Part shown: in pieces, positions 1 to 6,297 of the stretch | Layout of the letters: each line of letters starts with the position of its first letter | Position numbering within the stretch: the stretch's first letter is position 1 | DNA from: Myxococcota bacterium | Lineage (GTDB): Bacteria; Myxococcota_A; Polyangia; HGW-17; JAJRWW01 | Length of the DNA stretch: 8,516 nt | Reading direction: 5' to 3' | Assembly (NCBI GenBank): GCA_024276595.1 | Contig: JAJRWW010000521.1 | Span: 1 to 8,516 of the forward strand | Made by a program: the position numbers and the translations under genes | The notes under the pieces: generated by a model | The model's input: only the letters and a program-made list of their open reading frames with translations | What the model was told of the DNA's origin: nothing | Database searches by the model: none

Positions 1-105
1 GGAGGGAGCTGGCGGAGGCTGAGGCTCCTCTCCCGGGCCGCAACCAAGCGCTGGCTGGACCCTGCCAGGCGGGAGCCGGACGTGGGCTTCCGGTGCGCCA
101 GGTAG
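1..105 (+). CDS. 3' end of a formylglycine-generating-enzyme (FGE-sulfatase/SUMF1) family protein
   Basis: Frame 1 is open from the first base to a TAG at 103-105 and encodes 34 residues. It begins GGSW and ends DVGFRCAR, with an arginine-rich stretch between. FGE-sulfatase domains characteristically close with a 'RGGSW ... R ... GFRCAR' block, and the spacing between the two motifs here is normal, so this is the intact C-terminus of such a protein. True FGE oxidises a cysteine of sulfatases to formylglycine. Many bacterial relatives, especially in myxobacteria, are not sulfatase activators and are often fused to kinases or lipoprotein signals. Only the last 34 residues are visible, so subfamily and function cannot be told. 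The gene lies just upstream of an insertion-sequence remnant. Confidence 0.78.
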   Translation, partial: GGSWRRLRLLSRAATKRWLDPARREPDVGFRCAR

Positions 106-151
106 GCGGGCCTTTCAGCGGCGGCGGCGTGATCTAGCGATTGGCGGTGAA

Positions 152-823
152 GTGATCCAGTCTTGGAATGGGAGCGGCGCTGACCGGTGGCGGTGGGGCT
201 GGCTGGATTGGACCCACGCCCGCCAGCTCGTGCGTGTACAGCGAACCACCATCGACCCAAGAACCGGCGAGACGAAGCTCGGCAACCGCTACTACGTGGC
301 GGACCAGACAACGGACGAGCTGGGAGCTCGCAGCGCCCTCACCATCGCCAGGACACATTGGCGCTGCGAGAATGAGACTCACCAGACCGCGGACGCCAAG
401 CTCCAGGAATACCGCCGTCGACTGGCCTGGTCACGCCACCCCCGCGAAGTCCTGGTCGTCTCGGCGCTGCGCATGATGGCGCTCATGATCCTTGCGGTGA
501 CGCCGCTGCCAAGCCGACAGGGCTACAGCAAGGAGCGGCCAAGGTGGTCCCAGGTGATCCAGCACTTCTTCCTGCTGCTGTGCGACAGCATCCTGGACAC
601 CGAGGCCTTCGACACCGTCTGGGCCCGCCCCGGCGTCGGCCTTCTCCAGGCATCTGTCGTCGGAGCCCTGCTGGCGCGGGGGCTGGGGGAGCTGCGCCGC
701 CGGCCAGGCCGCGGCGCCCATGCGGGGCCCGCGGCGGCCGGACGAGCACCAGGGCAGGCCGTCGGGGATCCATCCTGGGGCAGCCGCGCGGCCACGTTGA
801 CAGACGCGACGGGGTCGAGATAG
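152..823 (+). pseudogene. Decayed IS4/ISAs1-like DDE transposase, C-terminal fragment
   Basis: Residues about 20-155 (roughly 200-616) look like the C-terminal part of a DDE transposase. There is a 'NRYYVAD' strand, then 'ARTHWRCENETHQTADAKL', whose glutamate (residue 73) fits the last acidic residue of the DDE triad in the 'HWxxEN' block of IS4/ISAs1-type enzymes. A hydrophobic helix 'SALRMMALMILAV' follows, as is usual after the catalytic Glu. The two catalytic Asp residues and the first two-thirds of the protein are missing. Upstream lies unrelated sequence running straight back to the FGE-like gene end. After about 616 the frame stays open, but its Arg/Gly/Pro-rich composition is typical of a chance open frame in GC-rich DNA. 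The GTG at 152 is only the first start codon in the frame. I found no terminal inverted repeats. Inactive remnant; the family assignment to IS4 versus ISAs1 is uncertain. Confidence 0.75.
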
Positions 824-826
824 CCT
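797..826 (+). promoter_or_regulatory. Possible sigma70-type promoter for the small lipoprotein
   Basis: A perfect TTGACA at 797-802 is followed after 18 bases by TAGCCT at 821-826, or after 17 bases by ATAGCC at 820-825. A start site about 7 bases downstream would fall at or just before the ATG at 835, giving a leaderless or nearly leaderless message. The box lies inside the 3' tail of the transposase remnant's open frame, so the insertion may have supplied the promoter. This is prediction from sequence only. Confidence 0.35.
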
Positions 827-834
827 TGGGGACA

Positions 835-1098
835 ATGCGACGCTTTCTTCTTTCCCTGGCCACTGCGGCTCTCATCCGTGGGGCGGCGATCCTGGGCTCG
901 GCGGCGATCCTGGGAGCAGCGGGGTGCAGCCTGGGGGACTCTGTGGAGCGGGGCTGCAAGACCCGCCAGGACTGCCCTCAGCCCGACCTGCAGGTCTGCC
1001 AGGTGGAGACAGGGGTATGCGTGGGCTTCACCAGCCCCGGCGGGCAGGTGGATGGCGGCGACCACGAGGGAGAGGACGCTGGCGCAGACGCGAGCTGA
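835..1098 (+). CDS. Small Cys-rich lipoprotein, unknown function
   Basis: 87 residues. The N-terminus has two Arg, then a long hydrophobic stretch (residues 4-29) ending in LGAAGC, so Cys31 is the likely lipidated residue. Ala at -3 is acceptable but less usual than Leu or Val. The mature part carries a four-cysteine pattern at residues 41, 47, 55 and 62 ('GCKTRQDC ... VC ... GVCVGF'), a short motif seen in many small secreted proteins of Myxococcota. It ends in an acidic Gly/Asp tail. The mature protein is only about 57 residues and probably sits in the cell envelope, stabilised by two disulfides. The ATG at 835 is chosen because it directly gives a signal peptide and no other start fits. 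There is only a weak G-rich stretch (827-831) for ribosome binding. The stop codon is 55 bases from the end of the convergent tubulin-like gene. No function can be assigned. Confidence 0.7.
   Translation: MRRFLLSLATAALIRGAAILGSAAILGAAGCSLGDSVERGCKTRQDCPQPDLQVCQVETGVCVGFTSPGGQVDGGDHEGEDAGADAS
882..917 (+). repeat. 18-bp tandem duplication inside the signal peptide
   Basis: The 15-base string GGCGGCGATCCTGGG occurs at 882-896 and again at 900-914, a period of 18 bases. It encodes AAILGS then AAILGA in the hydrophobic core of the lipoprotein signal peptide. The repeat is in frame, so gain or loss of a unit would lengthen or shorten the core by six residues. Confidence 0.85.
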
Positions 1099-1114
1099 GC
1101 CCAGACTCCCCCAA

Positions 1115-1150
1115 GCTCGGCGCGCAAAGCGTGCAACAGGGCTCGGCGCG
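1115..1150. repeat. Short direct repeat and hairpin between convergent genes
   Basis: GCTCGGCGCG occurs at 1115-1124 and 1141-1150. Between the copies, bases 1120-1125 can pair with 1129-1134 (five Watson-Crick pairs and one G-T pair) around an AAA loop. It sits between the ends of the convergent lipoprotein and tubulin-like genes, where a two-way terminator would be expected. There is no T-run on either side, so an intrinsic terminator is only a possibility. Confidence 0.3.
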
Positions 1151-1152
1151 AT

Positions 1153-2484
1153 CTACCCGTGGTCCGTTGGCTCCTGGAACTCCTCCTCCACCACCTCCAG
1201 GCCGTCCCCGTCGTCACCCACAATCTCCTCCTCCACCACCGAGGGCTCCTCCTCGTCGAAGTCCAGGTCCACCAGTGGCCCTGGCTCCTGCCCGGATTCC
1301 AGCGGCTCGCCAACCCCGGCGGGTGACCCGCCAGCCCCGGCGGAGATCTTGGCCATGCCCTTGCCCCCGAAGGAGGGGGAGGTCAGGCCCAGGCCCGCGT
1401 TTATCGCGGCAAGGCCGGAGAGGTCCAGCTTCTGGAGCTTGGTGCGGGGCGCCTTCTTCGCGGAGAACCTCTCTGCCTCGGTGGCGGCCTCCTCCAGCAG
1501 CTCCTGTGCGCGACTGGGGAGAGGCAGCCCTCCCACCATCAGGTGAAGCCTGGCGGGCTCCACCTCTCCGCTGTAGATTCCCAGGTGCAGGTCCGCTCCA
1601 CCCGTCTCGCCCTTCAGCTCAGTGGCAAAGTCGGCAAAGACCGTCGCCGGAGTGTCTGCCAGCACGTCGTCGCTCGCCACCAGCACCGCGCTGAGCACCA
1701 CCGCGTCGTCCAGCTCGTATCCGCTGCCCAGGTGCTCGTGGTCCGCCACGGCTGAGCGCACCGTGTCCAGCAGCACCTCTGGCGAGAGAGGATCGCTCAC
1801 CTCTCGGCTGGCAAACACCACCACCCCGCCAGAAAGAAGGGTGCGCTGGAGCTGCCCGGGATCCAGGCTGCGAATGGAGGAGAGGCCGTCCACCGACCAG
1901 AGGCCGTTGATCTCGTCCAGGGCGGCCACCACCGCCCGGTTGCCCTCTCGCAAGAACTGGTCGATGCCCGCGTTGGCAAAGGCCCTTTGCAGCCGCTGGT
2001 TGTCCACTACCATCAACGCCTCGAAGGGAGCGTCCAGCAGGTCGTTGAGCCCCAGGAGGGCATTCACCTTGGCCGTGTGGCTCTCCGATGAGGAGGGCAG
2101 CACCACCAGGGCCAGAACCGGGCGCTCATCCCAGTAGAGCAGCTCCACCACATGGGCCAGGTTGGCGCCCGTGCCCCCTCCCAGGCCAGCCACCACCATG
2201 AAGGCGTCCACGTCTGTCCATGGGCCCACCACATCCTGGATCTCGCTCCCTCGGGCTGAGAGGCACTCCGCTCCCACAGCGGCGGCGCCACCGGTCCCGT
2301 TGAGCCCGTCCGTGCCCAGGTACAGTAGCTGCTCCTCGTCCAGGCCGCCGGTGGAGCGCAGATCCGTCTGCGACGTGTTCACCGCGAGGGCCCTGTAGCC
2401 CCGGCTGGCAAGCTCCGCGGCGAAGTTGCCGCCACATTGACCCAGACCCACGACCCCGATCCGCAGCGCTCTATGCTCGCTCAT
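1153..2484 (-). CDS. Tubulin/FtsZ-superfamily GTPase-like protein with acidic C-terminal tail
   Basis: 443 residues. Seen in the sequence: an N-terminal 'GVVGLGQCGGN' loop (residues 10-20), 'AVNTSQTDL' (34-42), the tubulin signature 'AGLGGGTGAN' (99-108), 'VVDNQRL' (159-165) and 'GNRAV' (181-185), in the order of the nucleotide-binding loops of this superfamily. The wording is closer to CetZ and other divergent FtsZ-like families than to true FtsZ. Two oddities stand out. The signature ends in Asn instead of Gly, and by eye the T7 catalytic loop (NxDFAD in FtsZ) reads S203-I-R205-S-L-D208, losing the Asn and one Asp. Residues about 403-443 form a strongly acidic tail with EEE and DD runs. Family members polymerise with GTP; whether this one hydrolyses GTP is doubtful. 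The ATG at 2484 has AGGGA 5 bases upstream and AAGGAG further up. It lies 62 bases after a same-strand lipoprotein gene, a likely operon. It is not the cell-division FtsZ, judging by divergence and the absence of division neighbours. Confidence 0.88.
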   Translation of the reverse strand: MSEHRALRIGVVGLGQCGGNFAAELASRGYRALAVNTSQTDLRSTGGLDEEQLLYLGTDGLNGTGGAAAVGAECLSARGSEIQDVVGPWTDVDAFMVVAGLGGGTGANLAHVVELLYWDERPVLALVVLPSSSESHTAKVNALLGLNDLLDAPFEALMVVDNQRLQRAFANAGIDQFLREGNRAVVAALDEINGLWSVDGLSSIRSLDPGQLQRTLLSGGVVVFASREVSDPLSPEVLLDTVRSAVADHEHLGSGYELDDAVVLSAVLVASDDVLADTPATVFADFATELKGETGGADLHLGIYSGEVEPARLHLMVGGLPLPSRAQELLEEAATEAERFSAKKAPRTKLQKLDLSGLAAINAGLGLTSPSFGGKGMAKISAGAGGSPAGVGEPLESGQEPGPLVDLDFDEEEPSVVEEEIVGDDGDGLEVVEEEFQEPTDHG

Positions 2485-2535
2485 GACGTTCCCTCTCTCC
2501 TTCCTGCTTTGGCCGACCTCTGGATATCTGCTCCG

Positions 2536-2547
2536 GCCGCGCGCGGC
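2536..2547. repeat. 12-bp GC palindrome between the two operon genes
   Basis: GCCGCGCGCGGC is a perfect palindrome ending at the last base of the upstream lipoprotein's stop codon, within the 62-base gap before the tubulin-like gene. As RNA it could form only a short stem. It may be a mild processing or attenuation signal, or simply a product of high GC. Confidence 0.3.
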
Positions 2548-3578
2548 TAGGGAGCGCAGCGCTCCGACAGGGCCAGCGGGGGGATGACCAGGTAGTAGGT
2601 GGGCTGGCTCTCGGCGCCCGCCTTCACGTCGAGCTCCTCGCAGAACTGCAGCTCGGCTCCCGCGTCGTAGCCCTCGACCCGGACCTGGTAGCTCCCTGGC
2701 GACAGATCGCTGAAGAACACAGACTCATCCTCACAAGGAGCCTCCTGCGGGTAGCCCGCCAGGGGGCTGCCGTCCTGGGTGACGGTGAACACCCGGTCCA
2801 CCACCGGTGGAGTGGCGTCCCCGCAGCCCACGCCGTCATCACCCCAGTAGGCACGCACGCTGAACTGCCCACGCATGTTCTCGTAGTCGTAGAAGCTCTC
2901 GAGGGGGAAGTCCGCCGTGGCCTCGTTGTCCACCCCTTCGACCACCTGCAGCTCCACCTGCACGAGCGGCGCCAGGGGGGTGGCCTCTGCCGTCTGGATC
3001 TCCAGCCAGGCGTTGTACGCGCCGGGCAGCATGGGCGCCGCGAGGGGGTCCTCCATGAACTCCACCTGGTAGCTCGTGCAGTAGGCCTGGGGCCTCTCCT
3101 CCGAGTAGCCCCCGGGGCCCTCCAGGAGCACCCGCACGTAGACCCCGCCCACGTCATTGCAGGTGTCGAAGGACTGGCCGGGGATCAGAAAAGACTCCCC
3201 ATTGATGGTCCACTTGAGGATGACCCTCGTAAAGTGCACCTCCCGCAGCTCGCACGAGTCGCTGCAGCTCGAGTTCTGGGCCCCGTTCGTTCTGAAGCAG
3301 TCCTCGGGCACGTTCTCAGGGTCCTCGCCGCAGTCGCAGGCCTCGCCCCGCTCCACGATCCCGTTGCCGCACACCCCAACCCCAGAGCCGCTGCAGCCGC
3401 ACACCCAGAGAGGAACGGGCAGGGCGGCCACAGCCGCCAGCGGCGCCAGCAGAGACAGCGCTCGTGTCACCTTCGACACCCAGAGCCCAGGCCAGGCCAG
3501 TGGTACAGACTCCAGGTTCAACCTCGACCCCAAACATGGCGCTGGCCCCATGCGTTGCGCTGATCGGCGTTTACCCAT
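2547..3578 (-). CDS. Cys-rich secreted lipoprotein with myxobacterial disulfide repeat
   Basis: 343 residues from the ATG at 3578, which has GGAG 8 bases upstream. A long basic leader precedes a hydrophobic core (residues 41-59) and a lipobox-like VCGC, so Cys62 is the probable lipidation site. Next comes 'CGNGIVERGEACDCG' (70-84) with further Cys at 94, 105 and 109. This matches the short Cys-rich repeat that is common in myxobacterial extracellular proteins. Residues about 112-215 and 235-330 look like two beta-sandwich segments; the second ends in 'LSPGSYQVRVEGYD', the usual last strands of an Ig-like fold. A GTG at 3479 would give a 310-residue form with a conventional short leader and is a credible alternative start. 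It is probably an outer-membrane or surface lipoprotein, first gene of an operon with the tubulin-like gene. Its ligand or partner is unknown. Confidence 0.82.
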   Translation of the reverse strand: MGKRRSAQRMGPAPCLGSRLNLESVPLAWPGLWVSKVTRALSLLAPLAAVAALPVPLWVCGCSGSGVGVCGNGIVERGEACDCGEDPENVPEDCFRTNGAQNSSCSDSCELREVHFTRVILKWTINGESFLIPGQSFDTCNDVGGVYVRVLLEGPGGYSEERPQAYCTSYQVEFMEDPLAAPMLPGAYNAWLEIQTAEATPLAPLVQVELQVVEGVDNEATADFPLESFYDYENMRGQFSVRAYWGDDGVGCGDATPPVVDRVFTVTQDGSPLAGYPQEAPCEDESVFFSDLSPGSYQVRVEGYDAGAELQFCEELDVKAGAESQPTYYLVIPPLALSERCAP

Positions 3579-3626
3579 GACTATCGCTCCGGCGTCTGCC
3601 TCGCCCTTCCTCTGGCGAGACGGAAA

Positions 3627-3640
3627 TGCCCACGTGGGCA
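3627..3640. promoter_or_regulatory. Perfect 14-bp palindrome, candidate operator
   Basis: TGCCCACGTGGGCA is perfectly self-complementary. It lies in the divergent control region, about 10-24 bases downstream of the predicted start of the minus-strand message and 49 bases before the lipoprotein ATG. This is a good place for a roadblock repressor of the lipoprotein/tubulin-like operon. No regulator gene is visible nearby. Confidence 0.45.
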
Positions 3641-3656
3641 GTTGGCTCAGCCTCCA

Positions 3657-3686
3657 TTCCTACGACGGCCGATCCCGACCTGTCAA
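3657..3686 (-). promoter_or_regulatory. Predicted promoter of the lipoprotein/tubulin-like operon
   Basis: On the minus strand a perfect TTGACA (3686-3681) is followed after 18 bases by TAGGAA (3662-3657). The predicted start near 3650 leaves about 70 bases of leader before the ATG at 3578. Its -10 resembles that of the opposite promoter (TAGGCT). Confidence 0.5.
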
Positions 3687-3728
3687 CGCCAACACGCCAA
3701 CCACCAGCAAGCCCAGGTCACTCAGGGC

Positions 3729-3757
3729 TTGTCTTTTTGCGTCGAGCAACGTAGGCT
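3729..3757 (+). promoter_or_regulatory. Predicted promoter of the TerB-like gene pair
   Basis: TTGTCT (3729-3734), a 17-base spacer and TAGGCT (3752-3757) give a start near 3764, 27 bases before the ATG at 3791. The inverted pair AAGCCC (3709-3714) and GGGCTT (3725-3730) overlaps the first two bases of the -35 box and could be a binding site. Confidence 0.5.
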
Positions 3758-3790
3758 TTTTTCCATCTTGACCGATTGGCGAGGAAACAC

Positions 3791-4363
3791 ATGGGTCTGG
3801 TAATCGAGAAGCTACTTAGGGCGACCGAGCTCAGCGACCTGGAGCGGAACATCTGCCTCCGGGGCATCGCGCAGATGGCCATGGCGGACGGGGTGCAGGA
3901 TCCGCGGGAGCGGGCCTACCTGGAGAAGTTCGTCGACGAGTTTTTCCCGGAGACCGATCCGACGGACGAGGCTTTCAACTCACCTGTCACCGACGAGGAT
4001 CTCGAGCAGCTCTCTTCACCAGAGGCAAGGAGCTGCTTCTTGGGCTACGTCTTCATCACGGCCTACGTGGATGAGGACTTCGCCGAGGCCGAGCGGGAGC
4101 TCTTCGAGAGGTGGGCGTCCCGGCTCGTGGACGAGGCGACTCGGGAGGAGGTCACCACTGCCGTGAGAGAGTTTCTCTACCGGCGGTCGGTGTTCGCCTA
4201 CGCCTTCCGCCTCGGCAGGCTGGACGAGGAGTTCGCCGTGGCCGCCGCCAAACGCTTTGACGTGGAGATCGACCGCGCCAGGGAGATCAACGCGTCGGTC
4301 TTCAACGCCATCATGACCCTGAAGAACCCTGGCGAGGAATCCGCCCAGCCGGCAGAGGGCTGA
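3791..4363 (+). CDS. TerB-like (tellurite-resistance-type) acidic helical protein
   Basis: 190 residues from the ATG at 3791, chosen because GAGGAAACAC places a good ribosome-binding site 6 bases upstream. A TTG at 3776 would add five residues but has no such site. The protein is nearly all helical. Residues 28-47 ('QMAMADGVQDPRERAYLEKF') are the classic TerB metal-binding helix-loop-helix, with D33, D37 and E40 as candidate ligands. Residues 88-111 ('FITAYVDEDFAEAERELF...') repeat the pattern with D94, E95, D96 and E101, as in two-site TerB folds. TerB-family proteins bind divalent metal through acidic patches and act as hubs of membrane-associated stress complexes. No other ter gene (terC, terD, terZ, terY) is visible, so tellurite resistance should not be assumed. 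There are no membrane segments; it is likely cytoplasmic. It is the first gene of a probable two-gene operon. Confidence 0.75.
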   Translation: MGLVIEKLLRATELSDLERNICLRGIAQMAMADGVQDPRERAYLEKFVDEFFPETDPTDEAFNSPVTDEDLEQLSSPEARSCFLGYVFITAYVDEDFAEAERELFERWASRLVDEATREEVTTAVREFLYRRSVFAYAFRLGRLDEEFAVAAAKRFDVEIDRAREINASVFNAIMTLKNPGEESAQPAEG

Positions 4364-4390
4364 GCCGGCCCCCCCTCTCAACCGCGGCAG

Positions 4391-4924
4391 ATGGGTGACG
4401 AGAAGAGACGCAGGCGCTCCTGGCGCGAGATAGACCGCGCCAGGGACAGCGGCAAGGGGCGCGCATCAGGGCCGGGTGCGTCCCGGCCCAGCCGCGGCCG
4501 GGCCGCCGCCTCCAGGAGCCACCGAAATGCCCTGGACCGGCTCTTTGAGTCTGGCAAGGTGGGGGAGCTCGTCAAGCGCCGGGACGAGGAGACGGGCCTC
4601 CTGACCAGCTCATCTGCCAGCCCCTCCCGGCGCGCCCTCACCGAGAAGATCGAGCGCGCTCCCGACAGGGCAGCCAAGGTGGCTGCCCTGGACGCCTACC
4701 TGGAGAGGTTCTCCCCGCCAGCAGACTTCGACCTGCTCACTCACCTGCTGGACCACCCCGACCCGGACGTGGTGGGCGACGCCCTGGACCGCATGGAGGA
4801 GCTCCTCGTTACGGACAAGCCCCGTCGGACCCGGACCCTCGTGGCCCGGCTCAAGACCCTGCGGGACCTCTCCGAGTGGGGCCGGCTCCGCCGCAGGGCA
4901 GAGGAGCTGCTGGAGCAGATCTGA
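4391..4924 (+). CDS. Hypothetical protein: basic disordered N-terminus, helical repeat-like C-terminus
   Basis: 177 residues, 27 bases after the TerB-like stop on the same strand, so probably co-transcribed. Residues 1-45 are rich in Arg, Ser and Gly and open 'MGDEKRRRRSWREIDRARD', likely flexible and able to bind nucleic acid or acidic partners. Residues about 45-68 form a helix ('NALDRLFESGKVGELVKRRD'). Residues about 95-177 form paired amphipathic helices, including 'LTHLLDHPDPDVVGDALDRMEELL', which resembles one HEAT-type repeat. No catalytic motif is seen. No Shine-Dalgarno sequence precedes the ATG at 4391, so translation may depend on coupling or a different start. An interaction with the acidic TerB-like protein or the acidic tail of the tubulin-like protein is a speculative but charge-compatible idea. 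The ending runs 15 bases from the convergent phosphatase gene. Confidence 0.65.
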   Translation: MGDEKRRRRSWREIDRARDSGKGRASGPGASRPSRGRAAASRSHRNALDRLFESGKVGELVKRRDEETGLLTSSSASPSRRALTEKIERAPDRAAKVAALDAYLERFSPPADFDLLTHLLDHPDPDVVGDALDRMEELLVTDKPRRTRTLVARLKTLRDLSEWGRLRRRAEELLEQI

Positions 4925-4939
4925 CCCGGTGCGCCCCGC

Positions 4940-6157
4940 TCAACCTGCCCGACGGATGCGCATGAGAGCCACTGAGAAGTCGTCGCCAATGGGCCCCAAC
5001 CCCTCGCCAAAGGCGTGGAGCCTGAGGTGTATGGGGCGCTCCTCGTCATCGGAGTCGTACATCTCCGAGATCATGGCCTCGGTGAAATGCTCGGCCATGA
5101 GGTACTGCCGCAGGTGCTCCTCCAGGCCGGTCTCGTCCTCTGCCTGCATGTAGCGCGCCTGGCTCATCCATCGGAGGGTGCGGTGCGAGGAGTCGAAGAT
5201 CTCCTTGGCCGTGCGGCCAAGAATCAGCTTCTCCGGGCTCGACCCCAGGATGAGATCCCGCAGGGCGCGGCAGTCCAGGTCGATCACCTCCAGCTCTCGC
5301 TTCTCCTCTTCGCTGGCCTGGGTGTCATAGTACTCCCCAATGGCCCGCCACAGCTCGGTGTTGCCGACAATGGAGGAGCGTCGCATTCTCCCGTTGGGCA
5401 TCCGCGCCACGTCCGGCGCCAGCCCGGCCAGGGACTCGGGCACATAGACCCGGGCAAAGTCCGGGTAGCGCCTGGCGAGGATCTGGTCCACCTCGTTGTA
5501 GTCGTACAGCGCGGCAGCGGCCTGCTCGGATATCTTCCCGTAGCCGTCGGACATGGCCACCAGGTAGGCGTCCACCCAGTCCTGGGGGAGATGATATCGA
5601 AAGGTCTCGGGCTCGAAGGGGACCCCGTGGCGCCAGCCGTTGTAGATCACCCCCGGGTAGTTGGCCACGCAGTGCATGGGCGCCACGACCTCTGCCCGAC
5701 AGCCCAGCTCCGTCTCCCCCCCTTCCCCCTCCCGGAGACGATCCACCGCCAGGAGCGCCACGCTGTCGCCGGCCACCAGGCCGTCCACCTGGCCGGTCTG
5801 CCGGTCAAAGCGCTGCAGGGCCACGGTGGTGTTTCCCTTGCCGCGGTACTTGTCGTCAAAGGTGGTGGCTCGAAACCACTCCACCAGAGCGCCTATCTCC
5901 TCCGGCGCCGTGTCCAGGCAGAAGCGCGCCAGGTCCCAGCTCAGCATTCGACCGATGGGCACCAGCTTCTTGCTGCTCTTGGACTCGCTCACTCCGTCGA
6001 GCACGACAATGATGTCGTAGCGCCCTCCCCCGTAGCTGATCTTCTCCACGGCGTCGTGGATGGGGTGGTTCTTGGAGGGATCGACAACGTCCTCTATCTG
6101 CTTTTTGTAGATGCCGATCTCGGTGACGTACGGATATTTTGGGGGCTCGTCCGGCAC
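4940..6157 (-). CDS. PP2C-fold (PPM) protein phosphatase with a long insertion
   Basis: 405 residues from a GTG at 6157, chosen for AAGGA 4 bases upstream and because longer forms run into the divergent lipoprotein gene. A TTG at 6223 is an alternative. Motifs in PP2C order: 'YDIIVVLDGVSES' (48-58, metal Asp54), 'GNTTVAL' (108-114), 'GDSVALL' (130-136), 'AMSDGYGKI' (201-209, metal Asp204) and 'GDDFSVALMRI' (391-401, metal Asp392/393). The DG is followed by VSES rather than the usual GG or HGG. The conserved early 'R..NED' element is not obvious. About 185 residues separate the SDG and final DD motifs, against some 50-80 in typical members, so an extra helical domain lies there. Enzymes of this fold remove phosphate from Ser/Thr of proteins using two metal ions. 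No kinase is in view. No signal or membrane segment is present, so it is likely cytoplasmic. It is convergent with the TerB-like pair. Confidence 0.75.
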   Translation of the reverse strand: MPDEPPKYPYVTEIGIYKKQIEDVVDPSKNHPIHDAVEKISYGGGRYDIIVVLDGVSESKSSKKLVPIGRMLSWDLARFCLDTAPEEIGALVEWFRATTFDDKYRGKGNTTVALQRFDRQTGQVDGLVAGDSVALLAVDRLREGEGGETELGCRAEVVAPMHCVANYPGVIYNGWRHGVPFEPETFRYHLPQDWVDAYLVAMSDGYGKISEQAAAALYDYNEVDQILARRYPDFARVYVPESLAGLAPDVARMPNGRMRRSSIVGNTELWRAIGEYYDTQASEEEKRELEVIDLDCRALRDLILGSSPEKLILGRTAKEIFDSSHRTLRWMSQARYMQAEDETGLEEHLRQYLMAEHFTEAMISEMYDSDDEERPIHLRLHAFGEGLGPIGDDFSVALMRIRRAG

Positions 6158-6297
6158 TGTTTCCTTGGGGCTCCATATGGGCTCACCAGAGGGCAGTTTT
6201 TCACAAAGCCCCGCGAAACTCAATCCGCATGATCGGGCAGCTCGAAAAAGGGGCGCGAGGGAGCCCAGGGCCTGTGCTAGGCTCTGGCTGACAGACC

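Noticed and set aside
1153..2484. Calling the tubulin-like gene ftsZ
   Set aside because: Its signature loop ends in Asn, its T7 loop is degenerate, the FtsA/ZipA-binding tail is absent and no division genes are nearby.
3791..4363. Calling the TerB-like gene a tellurite-resistance determinant (terB)
   Set aside because: No other ter gene is present, and TerB domains occur in many proteins unrelated to tellurite.
5015..6232. Long plus-strand open frame of 405 codons opposite the phosphatase
   Set aside because: It is rich in His, Gly, Val and Leu in the pattern typical of the antisense strand of a GC-rich gene, with no motif, whereas the minus strand shows ordered PP2C motifs.
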